Origin: Paenibacillus larvae subsp. larvae | Lineage (GTDB): Bacteria > Bacillota > Bacilli > Paenibacillales > NBRC-103111 | DNA length: 64,000 bases | Reading direction: 5' to 3' | Assembly (NCBI RefSeq): GCF_002003265.1 | Contig: NZ_CP019687.1 | Coordinates: 4,035,501 to 4,099,500 of the forward strand | Part shown: positions 1 to 8,548 of the stretch, one piece after another | Position numbering within the stretch: position 1 is the first letter of the stretch | Layout of the letters: every line of letters begins with the position of its first letter | Notes under the pieces: model-generated | Told to the model about the DNA's origin: nothing | What the model saw: only the letters and a program-made list of their open reading frames with translations | Database searches by the model: none | Made by a program: the position numbers and the translations under genes

Positions 1-207
1 ATATCTCAGGCTCCGTATAATGGGATGACTAATGATATTCGTTCAGGAAAGTTAACCTTTTAATGAAAAATTGGATTGAATTAAAATAGGAAAACCACTC
101 TTATAGTTTCCGCCTGATTGAACCATTCGTGCCATACTAAGGCACGGCTTATCAAAAGATTCAACTTCTAATTCTGTATGCCGCTAGTCTTTGGACATAT
201 TTGACAT

Positions 208-303
208 ATGAAATTTAATAGAGTCTTGGCTCCCATAACTACTTGCTTGCTCGTAGTTATTCTTTTGCTATTTAAAGCAATTTCAATCTCATACAAATTA
301 TAA
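208..303 (+). CDS. possible small hydrophobic peptide
   Basis: A 31-codon ATG-to-TAA frame encodes a peptide with a basic N-terminus (MKFNR) followed by a run of about 20 hydrophobic residues that could form one membrane segment. No convincing Shine-Dalgarno lies upstream and I do not recognise the product. It sits in the otherwise featureless first 390 bases, before the acr3 fragment. Part of the frame also forms the small inverted repeat at 235-260. It may be a chance ORF. Confidence 0.2.
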   Translation: MKFNRVLAPITTCLLVVILLLFKAISISYKL

Positions 304-391
304 ACAAGTCCAAAAGTCAGGAACCTATCATCAGTAGGGGGCTGCTGTCCATATCAGGTATGCCTCAGAATGACACCATACTCATTGGAAA

Positions 392-796
392 TTGAAAGAT
401 ACAGGGGAGGCGTTTATACCGAAAATTAGTCCCCTGACATTGATCGCTTTATTGTTTACCATTGTTATCATGTTCTCGATAAAAGGCGATAAAATCCTTG
501 AACTGCCGATGGATGTTGTCCGTATAGCGATTCCATTGTTGATTTATTTTGTCGTTATGTTCTTTGTATCATTCTTCTTATCGAAACGTGCAGGTGCAAG
601 CTATGAAGTCAGTACATCGTTGGCATTCACAGCAGGCAGCAACAACTTTGAGTTGGCTATTGCCGTCGCTGTAGGCGTCTTTGGCATCCACTCAGGATCC
701 GCATTTGCAGCCGTGATAGGTCCGCTTGTAGAAGTTCCTGTGATGATCGCATTGGTCAATATATCATTGCGATTCAAACACAAATATTTCACTTAA
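392..796 (+). pseudogene. acr3/arsB arsenite efflux carrier, C-terminal fragment
   Basis: This 134-residue frame matches the last third of ACR3-family arsenite permeases, which export As(III) through the cytoplasmic membrane and are usually about 350 residues long. Visible family signatures are [34 protein letters not shown] and [15 protein letters not shown], spread over about four transmembrane helices. The first two thirds of the protein are absent: an in-frame stop lies at 371 and bases 1-370 encode nothing ACR3-like. The TTG at 392 is only the first possible start inside the remnant. No arsR or arsC neighbour is visible. The fragment cannot be a working pump; call it a pseudogene. The identity of the fragment is secure, and the cause of the truncation is unknown. 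Confidence 0.85.
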
Positions 797-806
797 GTCA
801 AACAGT

Positions 807-830
807 AAAGGAGCCCTATTAGGCTCCTTT
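807..830 (+). terminator. hairpin after acr3 fragment
   Basis: A perfect 9-bp stem (AAAGGAGCC / GGCTCCTTT) with a 6-base loop lies 10 bases after the acr3 stop. The U-tract is only three bases, so termination would be weak. Its right arm abuts the left end of the IS1182-type element. Confidence 0.6.
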
Positions 831-2292
831 CAGATTGAAGACAAAGTCCCGCGAAATACTACAGTAGCGGGAGTTCTTTATGTTTTTTATCCCTATTTCA
901 AATACAAAATTGAATTTATCAGATGGGCGACCTCTCTTCCAGAGCCAGGTCGCCATTCTTTTGAGGTTCATGGCAGAAAAAACAAGCATTGCCTGCATGG
1001 TGACGCTTTTAAGTCCTCGTAAGGTCGTCCACCGCATACCATGCTTCTCCTTTAAATCAGCAAAAACTCGCTCTATGGTTTCTTTTCGCTCTGCGTAAAT
1101 CCGTTTGTTTTCTTCTGTATGGCGAAGGTGGTCCGCCTCTTCCACACATTCAGCCCAAACATGACGACTAATACGCTTCACTGCCTCTTTACTCTCTGTA
1201 CATTGTGTCCGGAAAGGACAGGCTTGGCAGATTGCCGGATTCGAGCGATACATTTTATAACCAGCACGGTTCGTTGTTTCGTAAGACAGTATGGCATTTG
1301 CCGGACACAGGTAGCAGTCGTAGTGCTCATCGTAAACGTAATCATGCTTTTTAAAGAATTCTTCTTTCGTCTTGGGACGGGTATACGGCAGGACGGGACG
1401 AATCTCTTGTTCTTGCAGCATTTTGCAGATGGCTGGTGTTTTATAACCTGCATCCGCGGCAACCGCTTGTGGAGCCGGAACTACGCGAGTAACCTCGTGT
1501 AGAACATCTTCAAATACTTGGCTGTCGTGGATATTTCCAGGGGTTACTTTGACGCCGAGTACAAACCCGTTCCGATCACACGCGGTATGGAAACTGTAGG
1601 CGAAAACACGTTCTTACTCTCCCTTCACGAACAAACCACACTCCGGGTCAGTCGTGCTCACCTTCACCTCCTTCTGCGTGACATTGGGCTTTTTTTCGAA
1701 CGGTTTCTTTCTCATGTAAAGCCCGATCTTGATTGATCTCTTCATCAAGCTGATCCTGGTACTTTCGACTTTGCTCCTGAACGATCTGTTTTACATATTT
1801 GTTTTTGTTCGCGCTTGCTTTAACATGTGTCGCGTCGATGAAGAGTACGTCAGGTTCAATGAAACCATGCCGGGCAGCTTCTTCGAGGATGCGATGAAAG
1901 ATTCCCTCAAACAGTCCAGTATCCCGAAAACGGCGCACGTAATTTTTACCCAGCGTGGAGAAATGAGGAATGGGCTGACTGAAGTCATAGCCAATAAACC
2001 AACGGTACGCGACGTTGGTTTCAATCTCTTTGATGGTCTGACGCATGGAGCGAATACCAAAAAGGCATTGAATAAGCGCAATTTTAATAAGAACAACCGG
2101 ATCAATGCTAGGGCGGCCGTTATCCTCACAGTAAACATCCCGAACCATGTCATAGATGAAACTAAAATCGATGGCGTATTCGATTTTGCGGACCAAATGA
2201 TCTATAGGTACAAGCTCGTCCAAGGAGACCATGGAAATTTGAGAACGTCCTTCGTAACCGGTTTTTCGCAACATATTCAAGCGCTCCCGCAC
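819..2292 (-). pseudogene. IS1182-family transposase, frameshifted and with a nonsense codon
   Basis: The N-terminal part (2292 to about 1690) carries the IS1182 signature regions VSLDELVPIDHLVRKI and YRWFIGYDFSQPIPHFST, and the first catalytic Asp region LFIDATHVKA. The C-terminal part carries the CPANAILSYETT / CQACPFRTQC Cys-rich insert and the DDE-Glu region RKETIERVFADLKEKHGMRW. Two lesions separate them. An A-run near 1691-1697 has seven bases where six would keep frame. An in-frame TAA lies at 1614-1616 (reading on the minus strand), just before the ERVFAYSFHTACD segment. The frame then stays open to a stop at 819-821, just outside the inverted repeat. Confidence 0.85.
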
Positions 2293-2388
2293 TAGTTATT
2301 TACCTATATGATACTATATGAATGCGGTGAATGGTTGGTGTATTTTCGTAAAAAAGACTGTCGACAGGACTTTGTCGACAGTCTGAAA
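828..2388 (-). mobile_element. IS1182-family insertion sequence, decayed
   Basis: The element is bounded by imperfect 22-base terminal inverted repeats at 828-849 and 2367-2388 (19 of 22 positions match when one is reverse-complemented; shared core GACAAAGTCC). Between them lies one transposase gene on the minus strand. The right end also forms an 11-bp hairpin (2356-2366 with 2373-2383). I could not see an unambiguous target-site duplication. The transposase has a frameshift and a stop, so the copy cannot move on its own. Confidence 0.75.
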
Positions 2389-2411
2389 CACCCTGAAAAG
2401 GGTGTTTTTTA
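2388..2411 (+). terminator. intrinsic terminator
   Basis: A perfect 7-bp stem (ACACCCT / AGGGTGT) with a GAAA tetraloop is followed by six T's on the plus strand. It sits exactly at the right end of the IS and has no intact plus-strand gene upstream. It is probably the terminator of a gene lost or displaced when the element inserted. Confidence 0.75.
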
Positions 2412-2546
2412 TTTGGCTGCCAACCCAGATTCTGCATGCAATCACATAGCCTTTCTAAGGGAATAATCAAAAAAGAACGACGCCTTGATAAGCTTGTGTA
2501 GCGATATGGCAAAGCTGAGGCCATTTCACATCAAGAGGGTGCAGAT

Positions 2547-3531
2547 ATGAAAAAAAAGACAAGAAGGCTAATTTGGATGATTCCTTTGATCATCATTTTA
2601 CTTATAGCCGGTTTTGCCGTCTGGCGGATATATACTCAGTGGGGAAAGGTGTATGAGGCAAGGCCTCCTCAAACAGACCAAAATGCACCGACCCCTGCGG
2701 TTCAAAATCTGGAAAATGTATACTCCTTTTTATTTCTGGGAATTGATTCTGAAGATGTCAAGGTAGGCCGATCGGATTCCATTATACTAGCCCACCTGAA
2801 CACAAGACTGAATAAGGTGTGGCTCCTTTCCATACCAAGAGATACCTACGTACACATCTATGGAAGAAAAGGATATGATAAAATCAATCATGCTTATGCA
2901 TACGGTGGAGTAAATAGTTCAATCCGTACAGTAGAATATTTTTTGGATGTCCCGGTAAATTATTATGTCGCTTTCAATTTCAATGGTGTTAAGAAGTTTG
3001 TGGACGAACTCGGGGGATTGAAATCGATGTAGAAAAAGATATGGTTTTTCAGGACCGGATTACCCATAAACCGTTCAGACTAAAGAAGGGAAGGCAAAAG
3101 CTGAATGGGGAGCAGGTACTTAACTATGCACGGTACCGCGGAGATGCAGAGGGGGATTTCGCCAGAATGCGCCGGCAGCAGCAGGTGGTGAAAGAATTAC
3201 TTAACCAAACAACAAATTACCGGAATGTTCTGAAACTGAACAGACTGCTTTCAGTAATGGGGATAATGTAAAAACAGATATTCCATTCACTCTGCTAACC
3301 ACTTTAGCTGCAAAAGTACCTTCTTTAACAGGAAACGATGTATCGACTCTTACCTTGAAAGCAGCTCCGGTCAGTATCGGAGGGGTCTCATACATGAAGG
3401 TGACGAATCAGGAACAAAAAAGGATTTCGGAACTCCTTCAACGCATTGCAGTTGGAGAGGATGTTGCAGTAAATAATGAAGAAAGTACAAAATCATATAT
3501 TCATGAATCTACAGACGGGGTAGATGATTGA
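2547..3531 (+). pseudogene. LytR-CpsA-Psr (LCP) family protein, two frameshifts
   Basis: LCP proteins transfer teichoic acids or other glycopolymers from lipid carriers onto peptidoglycan outside the membrane. The first frame has an N-terminal membrane anchor (residues about 7-25) and LCP motifs FLFLGIDSEDVKVGRSDSII, LLSIPRDTYV and YDKINHAYAYGG. The frame breaks near 3011 in a run of five G's, where six would read on as ELGGIEIDVEKDMVFQD. It breaks again near 3257 in a run of four G's, where five would read on as VMGDNVKTD. The middle part holds LNGEQVLNYARYRGDAEGDF, and the last frame ends at TGA 3529-3531. The full length of about 328 residues is normal for the family. Both lesions are single-G losses in homopolymers, so a sequencing error is as likely as a true pseudogene. 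A Shine-Dalgarno (AGAGGG) precedes the ATG. Confidence 0.8.
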
Positions 3532-3550
3532 CCGGAAACCCTTTTTTGCT

Positions 3551-3727
3551 TTATTTCACGGGGGAAAGGTTACTTTTAATTCGGCGGATAAGACCTTTTC
3601 TCTTCCGCTGCAAAAATTGTTCCATTGTCATCCCAGGATTCTCTCTGGCCGCCTGTTTCCAATATTCACGGACTTCCCATCCTTTTCCGATCAGGCAAAA
3701 TTGATTGTCCGTCATATGTCTGTTCAT
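3551..3727 (-). CDS. mciZ: MciZ-like Z-ring inhibitor
   Basis: A 58-codon gene on the minus strand with a good Shine-Dalgarno (AGAGG, 7 bases before ATG at 3727). The segment LIGKGWEVREYWKQ resembles the core of B. subtilis MciZ (VLVGKAWEIRAKLKE as I recall it), the 40-residue mother-cell peptide that binds the C-terminal end of FtsZ and blocks Z-ring assembly after sporulation starts. The gene is divergent from nudF, and in B. subtilis mciZ is, as I recall, also close to nudF, which supports the call. This protein is longer, with an extra basic tail (RKRKGLIRRIK) that could add membrane or FtsZ contacts. The family assignment is by eye; expression under sigma-E is expected but not shown here. 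Confidence 0.72.
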   Translation of the reverse strand: MNRHMTDNQFCLIGKGWEVREYWKQAARENPGMTMEQFLQRKRKGLIRRIKSNLSPVK

Positions 3728-3842
3728 TCAAATGCCTCTTTTCCTCTGCGAATTTGATATAATAAGACCATATGCATTCAGAAGACAAGTTATACTTGGG
3801 ATAGTCATTTTCGTAAAAAGGGAAAGAGAGGCCGGAAGAATA

Positions 3843-4397
3843 GTGACAAACGCACATAAATTTGAAGAAGTTACTTTGTCAACAAAGTCTATTTATCAAG
3901 GGAAAATCATTAACGTGGAAGTACAGGAGGTAAAGCTGCCAAACGGGGAAACCTCCAAAAGGGAAATTGTCCGCCATCCGGGGGCTGTTGCAGTAATCGC
4001 GATCCGGGACGGTAAAATGCTGGTTGTGGACCAATATCGTAAGCCTCTTGGCAGATGTGAAGTTGAGATTCCTGCAGGTAAACTGGATCCGGGTGAAGAC
4101 CCGCTTGATGCAGCTAAACGGGAATTAGAGGAAGAAACCGGATATAAGGCCGAAAACTTAAAGCTGGTGCATTCCTTTTATACTTCCCCTGGTTTTGCAG
4201 ATGAACTAATTCATTTATATTTCACGGATCAGCTTACAAAGGGAACCCTTCAACTGGATGAGGATGAATTTCTGGAAAATGACGCCATTACGCTTGAAGA
4301 AGCCAAAGCATATATAGCTGAACAAAGAATCAGTGATGCAAAGACGATTTTGGCCGTTTATGTCTGGGAGCAGCATATCCAAAGAGGACAACTGTAA
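3843..4397 (+). CDS. nudF: ADP-ribose pyrophosphatase (Nudix)
   Basis: This Nudix hydrolase splits ADP-ribose to AMP and ribose 5-phosphate. The complete Nudix box (G-x5-E-x7-RE-x2-EE-x-G) lies at residues about 79-101 (GKLDPGEDPLDAAKRELEEE followed by TGY), and the upstream strand VVDQYRKPLG is typical of the NudF/ADPRase group. The ORF is open further upstream, but the GTG at 3843 is preceded by GAGAGAGGCCGG and matches the usual N-terminus (TNAHKFEEVTLSTKSIYQGK), giving 184 residues, the normal family size. The next gene (EndoQ-like) starts 3 bases after its stop, so the two are probably co-transcribed and may be coupled in translation. Confidence 0.9.
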   Translation: MTNAHKFEEVTLSTKSIYQGKIINVEVQEVKLPNGETSKREIVRHPGAVAVIAIRDGKMLVVDQYRKPLGRCEVEIPAGKLDPGEDPLDAAKRELEEETGYKAENLKLVHSFYTSPGFADELIHLYFTDQLTKGTLQLDEDEFLENDAITLEEAKAYIAEQRISDAKTILAVYVWEQHIQRGQL

Positions 4398-4399
4398 AA

Positions 4400-5593
4400 G
4401 TGGATACACTGCATTCTGTTTACGTCGATTTGCATATTCACATTGGAAGGACAGAGGCCGGACAAGCTGTTAAAATCAGTGCCGCGAACAACCTAACCTT
4501 CTATAATATTGCACATGAGGCTTCGGAACGTAAGGGAATTGAAGTAATTGGCATCATTGATTGTCATTCTCCCGGTGTGCAGCGCGAGATTAGGCAATAT
4601 GTAAAATCCGGTGAAATGAGGGAATTGCAAGGGGGAGGAATCCGCTATCATCAAACGACAGTACTTCTCGGTTGTGAGCTGGAAGTCAGAGATCCCGGAA
4701 TGGGACCGGTCCATTTACTGGTCTATTTGCCCGATTTGTCCTCAATGGAATCTTTTACGTCCTGGCTGCGTCTTCATATGAAAAATGTCGAGCTCAGTTC
4801 ACAAAGGTTGTATGTTCCTGCGAAAGTATTGCAAAGCGAGGTGGAAGCAAGAGGCGGCATTCTTGTACCGGCCCATATTTTCACTCCTCATAAAAGTATA
4901 TATGGCAGCGGGTCAACCCGTATGGAACACCTGCTTGAACTTAATCTGATTAGTGCTGTTGAATTGGGGCTGAGTGCGGATTCCACGATGGCGGGGCTGA
5001 TCTCGGAACTTGACCCGTTCACATTTCTTACGAATTCGGATGCCCATTCCCTGCCTAAAATCGGGAGAGAGTATAACCGGATGGCTTTGGCAAACCCCAC
5101 TTATGAGGAAGTAGTTAAGGCGCTTCACCGTGAAGAGGGCCGCCATGTGGAAGCAAATTATGGCCTGAATCCCCGGCTCGGTAAATATCACCGCACGTAT
5201 TGCCTGAATTGCAGCAGCCTTCTGGATAAAGAACAAATTGCTGCTTCACGCTGTTTGTATTGTGGAAGTTCTAAAATGCTCCGTGGAGTTATGGACAGGA
5301 TCCAAAGTATTGCCGACCGGGAGCTTCCGGTTTTGCCCGATTATCGGCCCCCTTACCATTATCAAATTCCTCTTGAGTTCATACCGGGTCTTGGTAAACG
5401 GAAGATGGCTGCTTTACTTAATCATTTTGGTACGGAAATGAATATTTTACACGAAGCAAGGGAGCAGGATCTTGTCCACGTGGCGGGGCAAGATATTGCT
5501 CACATGATCCATTTGGCCCGGGAAGGAAGGCTTGAACTGCAAACTGGCGGCGGGGGACAGTATGGCAAGGTAAAAAAAGGGCAAATCGTATAA
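4400..5593 (+). CDS. endonuclease Q (EndoQ)-family PHP protein
   Basis: The protein has an N-terminal PHP metal site (VDLHIHIG, residues about 9-16; GIIDCHSPG; VPAHIFTPH; TNSDAHS). A Cys4 zinc finger follows (CLNC ... CLYC, about 269-290), then a C-terminal helix-hairpin-helix (IPGLGKRKMAAL, about 328-340). This PHP/zinc-finger/HhH order and 397-residue length match endonuclease Q, known from Thermococcales and some Bacillus. EndoQ nicks 5' to deaminated bases (uracil, hypoxanthine, xanthine) and abasic sites. It may also be listed as a 'helicase/UvrD-like' or 'PHP domain' protein. Start is GTG at 4400, with AGAGGA 12 bases upstream inside nudF. Pairing with a Nudix nucleotide-cleaning enzyme suits a damage-control role, which is inference. 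Confidence 0.82.
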   Translation: MDTLHSVYVDLHIHIGRTEAGQAVKISAANNLTFYNIAHEASERKGIEVIGIIDCHSPGVQREIRQYVKSGEMRELQGGGIRYHQTTVLLGCELEVRDPGMGPVHLLVYLPDLSSMESFTSWLRLHMKNVELSSQRLYVPAKVLQSEVEARGGILVPAHIFTPHKSIYGSGSTRMEHLLELNLISAVELGLSADSTMAGLISELDPFTFLTNSDAHSLPKIGREYNRMALANPTYEEVVKALHREEGRHVEANYGLNPRLGKYHRTYCLNCSSLLDKEQIAASRCLYCGSSKMLRGVMDRIQSIADRELPVLPDYRPPYHYQIPLEFIPGLGKRKMAALLNHFGTEMNILHEAREQDLVHVAGQDIAHMIHLAREGRLELQTGGGGQYGKVKKGQIV

Positions 5594-5674
5594 AGAAATC
5601 CGTTCCTTCATTGATTAAACCTAGCAAAAGGGATACACGAATCCTACTGATACTAAACATCCTGTTTAATAGAT

Positions 5675-5708
5675 AATGCCAGACCCCGGGCGGGGTTTGG
5701 CATTTTTG
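5675..5708 (+). terminator. terminator of nudF operon
   Basis: The stem AATGCCAGACCCC / GGGGTTTGGCATT with a short loop is followed by TTTTG. It lies 80 bases after the EndoQ-like stop and separates it from spoIIM. Confidence 0.85.
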
Positions 5709-5742
5709 TTTCTTTTCGCGGGATTTTTTAGCTGCTTATTCA

Positions 5743-5771
5743 TCATATCAATCCTTTGAGACTCATATAGT
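5743..5771 (+). promoter_or_regulatory. candidate sigma-E promoter of spoIIM
   Basis: TCATATC (5743-5749) and CATATAGT (5764-5771), 14 bases apart, match the sigma-E consensus (kmATATT, N14-15, CATACAmT) at 6/7 and 6/8 positions. The distance to the spoIIM ATG (55 bases) is normal, and spoIIM of B. subtilis is sigma-E controlled. Confidence 0.55.
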
Positions 5772-5825
5772 AGTCTTAGATAAATTCCGAAACGGGGTAT
5801 GTTGTTGTAAGGGGAGGAACAACGG

Positions 5826-6470
5826 ATGTTAAAGAAGCAAACGATGAAGCTTTATTTGAAGGAAAATTTGACGTTATATGTATTTGTGTCCGTTTTGTTT
5901 GTGGTAGGGGTTATATTTGGTGCTGTAATGGTGAATGCACTGTCTTTGGAACAAAAACAGGATATGTCCCGCCATTTGGGGAGTTTTTTTCAATCCGTTA
6001 ACGACGGGTCCTCACTGGATGGAAAAGACTCCTTTTTTCAAACTTTTGGGATGCACATAAGGTGGGTCCTCCTAATCTGGGTATTAGGTCTTTCTATTAT
6101 TGGGCTTCCTTTGATTTTGATTCTTGATTTTCTAAAAGGTGTTTTGGTCGGATTTACAGTCGGGTATCTGGTTGGGCAGCTTTCCTGGAAAGGCATGCTC
6201 TTTTCGCTTGTTTCTGTAGCTCCGCAAAATCTGATTATAATACCGGCACTATTGATCTGCAGTGTATCGGCGATTTCATTTTCCCTATATATAATCAAAT
6301 TCAGACTGCTCCAGCGGAAAGGAAGTATACATGAACCTTTTATGAGGCATTCGGGTATCACCTTGACGGCTGCTGCCGTATTACTGGCCGTAGCCTTATT
6401 TGAAGGCTTTATTTCTCCTCATATGATGAGGTGGGTCACGCCTATCTTGGCTGCGCTCTATCCCGGGTAG
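5826..6470 (+). CDS. spoIIM: stage II sporulation protein M
   Basis: SpoIIM is the membrane subunit that anchors the SpoIID-SpoIIP peptidoglycan hydrolases (DMP complex) driving engulfment of the forespore. The 214-residue product shows the family layout: a helix at about 18-38, a soluble loop, then further helices at about 75-95, 100-125, 130-160 and 178-200, with the conserved GLPLILILDFLKGVLVGFTVG and SVAPQNLIIIPAL stretches. The ATG at 5826 follows GGGGAGGAACAACGG. The gene lies between the nudF operon and fur, as in B. subtilis (nudF-spoIIM-fur region). A candidate sigma-E promoter lies upstream. Confidence 0.93.
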   Translation: MLKKQTMKLYLKENLTLYVFVSVLFVVGVIFGAVMVNALSLEQKQDMSRHLGSFFQSVNDGSSLDGKDSFFQTFGMHIRWVLLIWVLGLSIIGLPLILILDFLKGVLVGFTVGYLVGQLSWKGMLFSLVSVAPQNLIIIPALLICSVSAISFSLYIIKFRLLQRKGSIHEPFMRHSGITLTAAAVLLAVALFEGFISPHMMRWVTPILAALYPG

Positions 6471-6481
6471 AGGGGAGAACG

Positions 6482-6511
6482 TTGACTTATCAAGTACTAA
6501 CCCCCTATAAT
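6482..6511 (+). promoter_or_regulatory. sigma-A promoter of fur
   Basis: TTGACT (6482-6487) and TATAAT (6506-6511) are separated by 18 bases. The start point would fall near 6518, about 50 bases before the fur ATG. No clear Fur box overlaps it. Confidence 0.7.
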
Positions 6512-6569
6512 GAAAAAAGGGGCTTCATGCGCCGAACGTACAATGTAATGCAGAGTAGGGGGAGGAGTT

Positions 6570-7055
6570 ATGGAAGAATCAAGAATAGATAAGATCAAAC
6601 AGCAGCTGCAATCCCAAGGTTATAAGTTGACTCCTCAGCGTGAAGCGACTGTTCGTGTGCTGCTTGAGAACGAAGAAGACCACCTCAGTGCAGAAGATGT
6701 ATTTATGCTGGTTAAGGATAAAGCCCCGGAAATCGGATTGGCCACAGTATACCGTACATTGGAGCTGCTGAGCGAATTGCACGTCTTAGAGAAAATGAAT
6801 TTTGGAGATGGCGTGGCCAGATACGATTTGAGAAATGACAGTTCACACCATCACCACCATCATCTTATTTGTGTGCAATGCGGTGCAGTGGATGAAATTA
6901 TGGAAGATTGGCTAGGGCCTCTGGAGGATCGTCTAGAGAGAGAGTATAGCTTTAAAGTGCTGGATCACCGGCTTGATTTTCAGGGGATTTGCCACCGTTG
7001 CAGGGAAAAGGAAAAAAAACCGGAAGAAACCAAACCCGCCCATCAGACCTTCTGA
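6570..7055 (+). CDS. fur: ferric uptake regulator Fur
   Basis: A Fur-family metalloregulator, the Fe(II)-dependent repressor of iron uptake. Visible are the winged-helix part (KLTPQREATVRVLLEN; GLATVYRTLELL), the His-rich metal site that starts the dimer domain (residues about 91-98, six consecutive His), and the two structural zinc pairs CVQC (about 101-104) and CHRC (about 145-148). The length of 161 residues is slightly above the usual 140-150 because of a Lys/Glu/Pro-rich tail after CHRC. It lies in the B. subtilis order spoIIM-fur-yqzK-xerD, but here ald is inserted between fur and yqzK. The position and sequence favour Fur over PerR or Zur. Confidence 0.93.
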   Translation: MEESRIDKIKQQLQSQGYKLTPQREATVRVLLENEEDHLSAEDVFMLVKDKAPEIGLATVYRTLELLSELHVLEKMNFGDGVARYDLRNDSSHHHHHHLICVQCGAVDEIMEDWLGPLEDRLEREYSFKVLDHRLDFQGICHRCREKEKKPEETKPAHQTF

Positions 7056-7083
7056 CTTGATATTACCAAGTAGAAGGTTTTTT
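7047..7083 (+). terminator. fur terminator
   Basis: The stem ACCTTCT / AGAAGGT, with an inner ACTTG / CAAGT, overlaps the fur stop codon and is followed by six T's. Confidence 0.8.
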
Positions 7084-7114
7084 AAAGTCAGAAAGTTAAT
7101 CATATAGAAACATC

Positions 7115-7165
7115 AAATAACCCGGTTGCTCTAAAAAAGACAGCCGGGTTATTTGCTTCTTTTTT
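7115..7165. terminator. second hairpin in fur-ald gap
   Basis: The 11-bp perfect stem AAATAACCCGG / CCGGGTTATTT has an 18-base loop and is followed by GCTTCTTTTTTT. It could stop readthrough from fur. The rest of the 306-base gap (to 7361) holds only the ald Shine-Dalgarno AAGGAGG at 7350-7356; I saw no clear promoter. Confidence 0.7.
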
Positions 7166-7361
7166 TCAATATTTATCATTTCAAATCGAGGCGGCCCGAG
7201 CAGATGTAAGCGGTCTCTATGAGGGATAAGTATTTAAAGAGGAAAGTGACTGGAATCTTCACCGGCGGGGCAAACGGCTGTAAAAAAAGGTGTTAAGCTC
7301 AGCAATTGTACGTTATACTTGTCTTTGGGCACAATCCGATATGATCTAAGGAGGAAATACC

Positions 7362-8483
7362 ATGATAGTTGGAGTACCGAAAGAAATTAAGAACAATGAA
7401 AACCGGGTTGCACTTACTCCCGGCGGTGCTGGTATGCTTACTCAAGCAGGACATCAGGTATTAGTTGAGAAAGGGGCCGGGGAAGGAAGCGGTTTTACAG
7501 ATGGAGAGTATGCACGCGAAGGCGCTCTTCTGATTGAACAGGATGCAGAAGTCTGGAGACGCTCGGAAATGATCATGAAGGTCAAAGAACCTCTTTCGGA
7601 GGAATTCGAATTTTTCCGTAAAGATCTGGTTCTATTCACTTACCTTCATCTCGCGGCTGAAGCGGAGTTAACTCATCAGCTTGTGAAAAGCGGCGTAACA
7701 GGAATCGCTTATGAGACGATTCAGCAGCCGGGCGGAGGACTTCCGCTTCTCACCCCTATGAGCGAGGTGGCGGGCCGCATGTCCGTCCAGGTTGGAGCCG
7801 AGTTTTTAGAGAAGCCTTTAGGGGGCAGAGGAATTCTCCTTGGGGGTGTGCCTGGCGTACCACCGGCTGATGTAATCATTTTAGGGGGAGGCATCGTGGG
7901 GACTAATGCCGCCAAAATGGCGTTGGGGCTGGGTGCCAATGTGGTCGTAATTGAACGAAGCCCCGACCGGATGCGCTATCTGGATGATGTTTTCCAGGGC
8001 AGAATTCGGACCCTGATGTCTACCCCATATAATATAGCAAGTGCTGTTCAAAAAGCGGATCTGCTGATTGGAGCCGTGTTGATTCCAGGTGCCCGGGCGC
8101 CAAAATTGGTTACTGAAGAAATGGTAAAACAGATGAAACCGGGTGCCGTTATAGTAGATGTGGCGGTTGACCAGGGCGGAACGATTGAAACCGTGGACCG
8201 GGTAACCACCCATAGCGAGCCTACATATATTAAGCACAGTGTTGTCCATTATGCTGTTGCCAACATGCCGGGGGCTGTACCGAGAACTTCCACCCTAGCA
8301 CTTACTAATGTGACAATTCCTTACGCATTGGAACTGGCAAACAAAGGTGTAAAAGGTGCCATTATGACGAATGAGATGCTCAGTCACGGTGTGAATACGT
8401 ATGAAGAACAAGTTACGCATAGGGCGGTTGCTGAGGCGGTCAGTCTTCCATATAAGGGTCTTACCGAGATTTTAATCGGTTAA
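7362..8483 (+). CDS. ald: L-alanine dehydrogenase
   Basis: Catalyses reversible NAD-dependent deamination of L-alanine to pyruvate and ammonia in the cytoplasm. It is needed for alanine catabolism and, in Bacillus, for efficient sporulation. Lys75 (MIMKVKEP) and His96 (YLHLAAEA) are at the standard catalytic positions, and the Rossmann motif [11 protein letters not shown] begins near residue 175. The length of 373 is standard. There is a strong Shine-Dalgarno (AAGGAGG) 5 bases before the ATG. The gene sits between fur and yqzK, outside its usual B. subtilis location, and appears monocistronic. Nothing is missing. Confidence 0.95.
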   Translation: MIVGVPKEIKNNENRVALTPGGAGMLTQAGHQVLVEKGAGEGSGFTDGEYAREGALLIEQDAEVWRRSEMIMKVKEPLSEEFEFFRKDLVLFTYLHLAAEAELTHQLVKSGVTGIAYETIQQPGGGLPLLTPMSEVAGRMSVQVGAEFLEKPLGGRGILLGGVPGVPPADVIILGGGIVGTNAAKMALGLGANVVVIERSPDRMRYLDDVFQGRIRTLMSTPYNIASAVQKADLLIGAVLIPGARAPKLVTEEMVKQMKPGAVIVDVAVDQGGTIETVDRVTTHSEPTYIKHSVVHYAVANMPGAVPRTSTLALTNVTIPYALELANKGVKGAIMTNEMLSHGVNTYEEQVTHRAVAEAVSLPYKGLTEILIG

Positions 8484-8548
8484 ATTCCCGTTTAAAAGGT
8501 ATAAGCTTTAAAAAACGATCATAAGCTGTCCTATAAGGAGGGCAGCTT

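Noticed and set aside
2300-2524. 74-residue minus-strand ORF beside the IS end
   Set aside because: It covers the IS end hairpin and the terminator; low-complexity, no family likeness or ribosome site.
3524-3757. 77-residue plus-strand ORF
   Set aside because: It overlaps the minus-strand MciZ-like gene, which has a family motif and ribosome site; the plus frame has neither.
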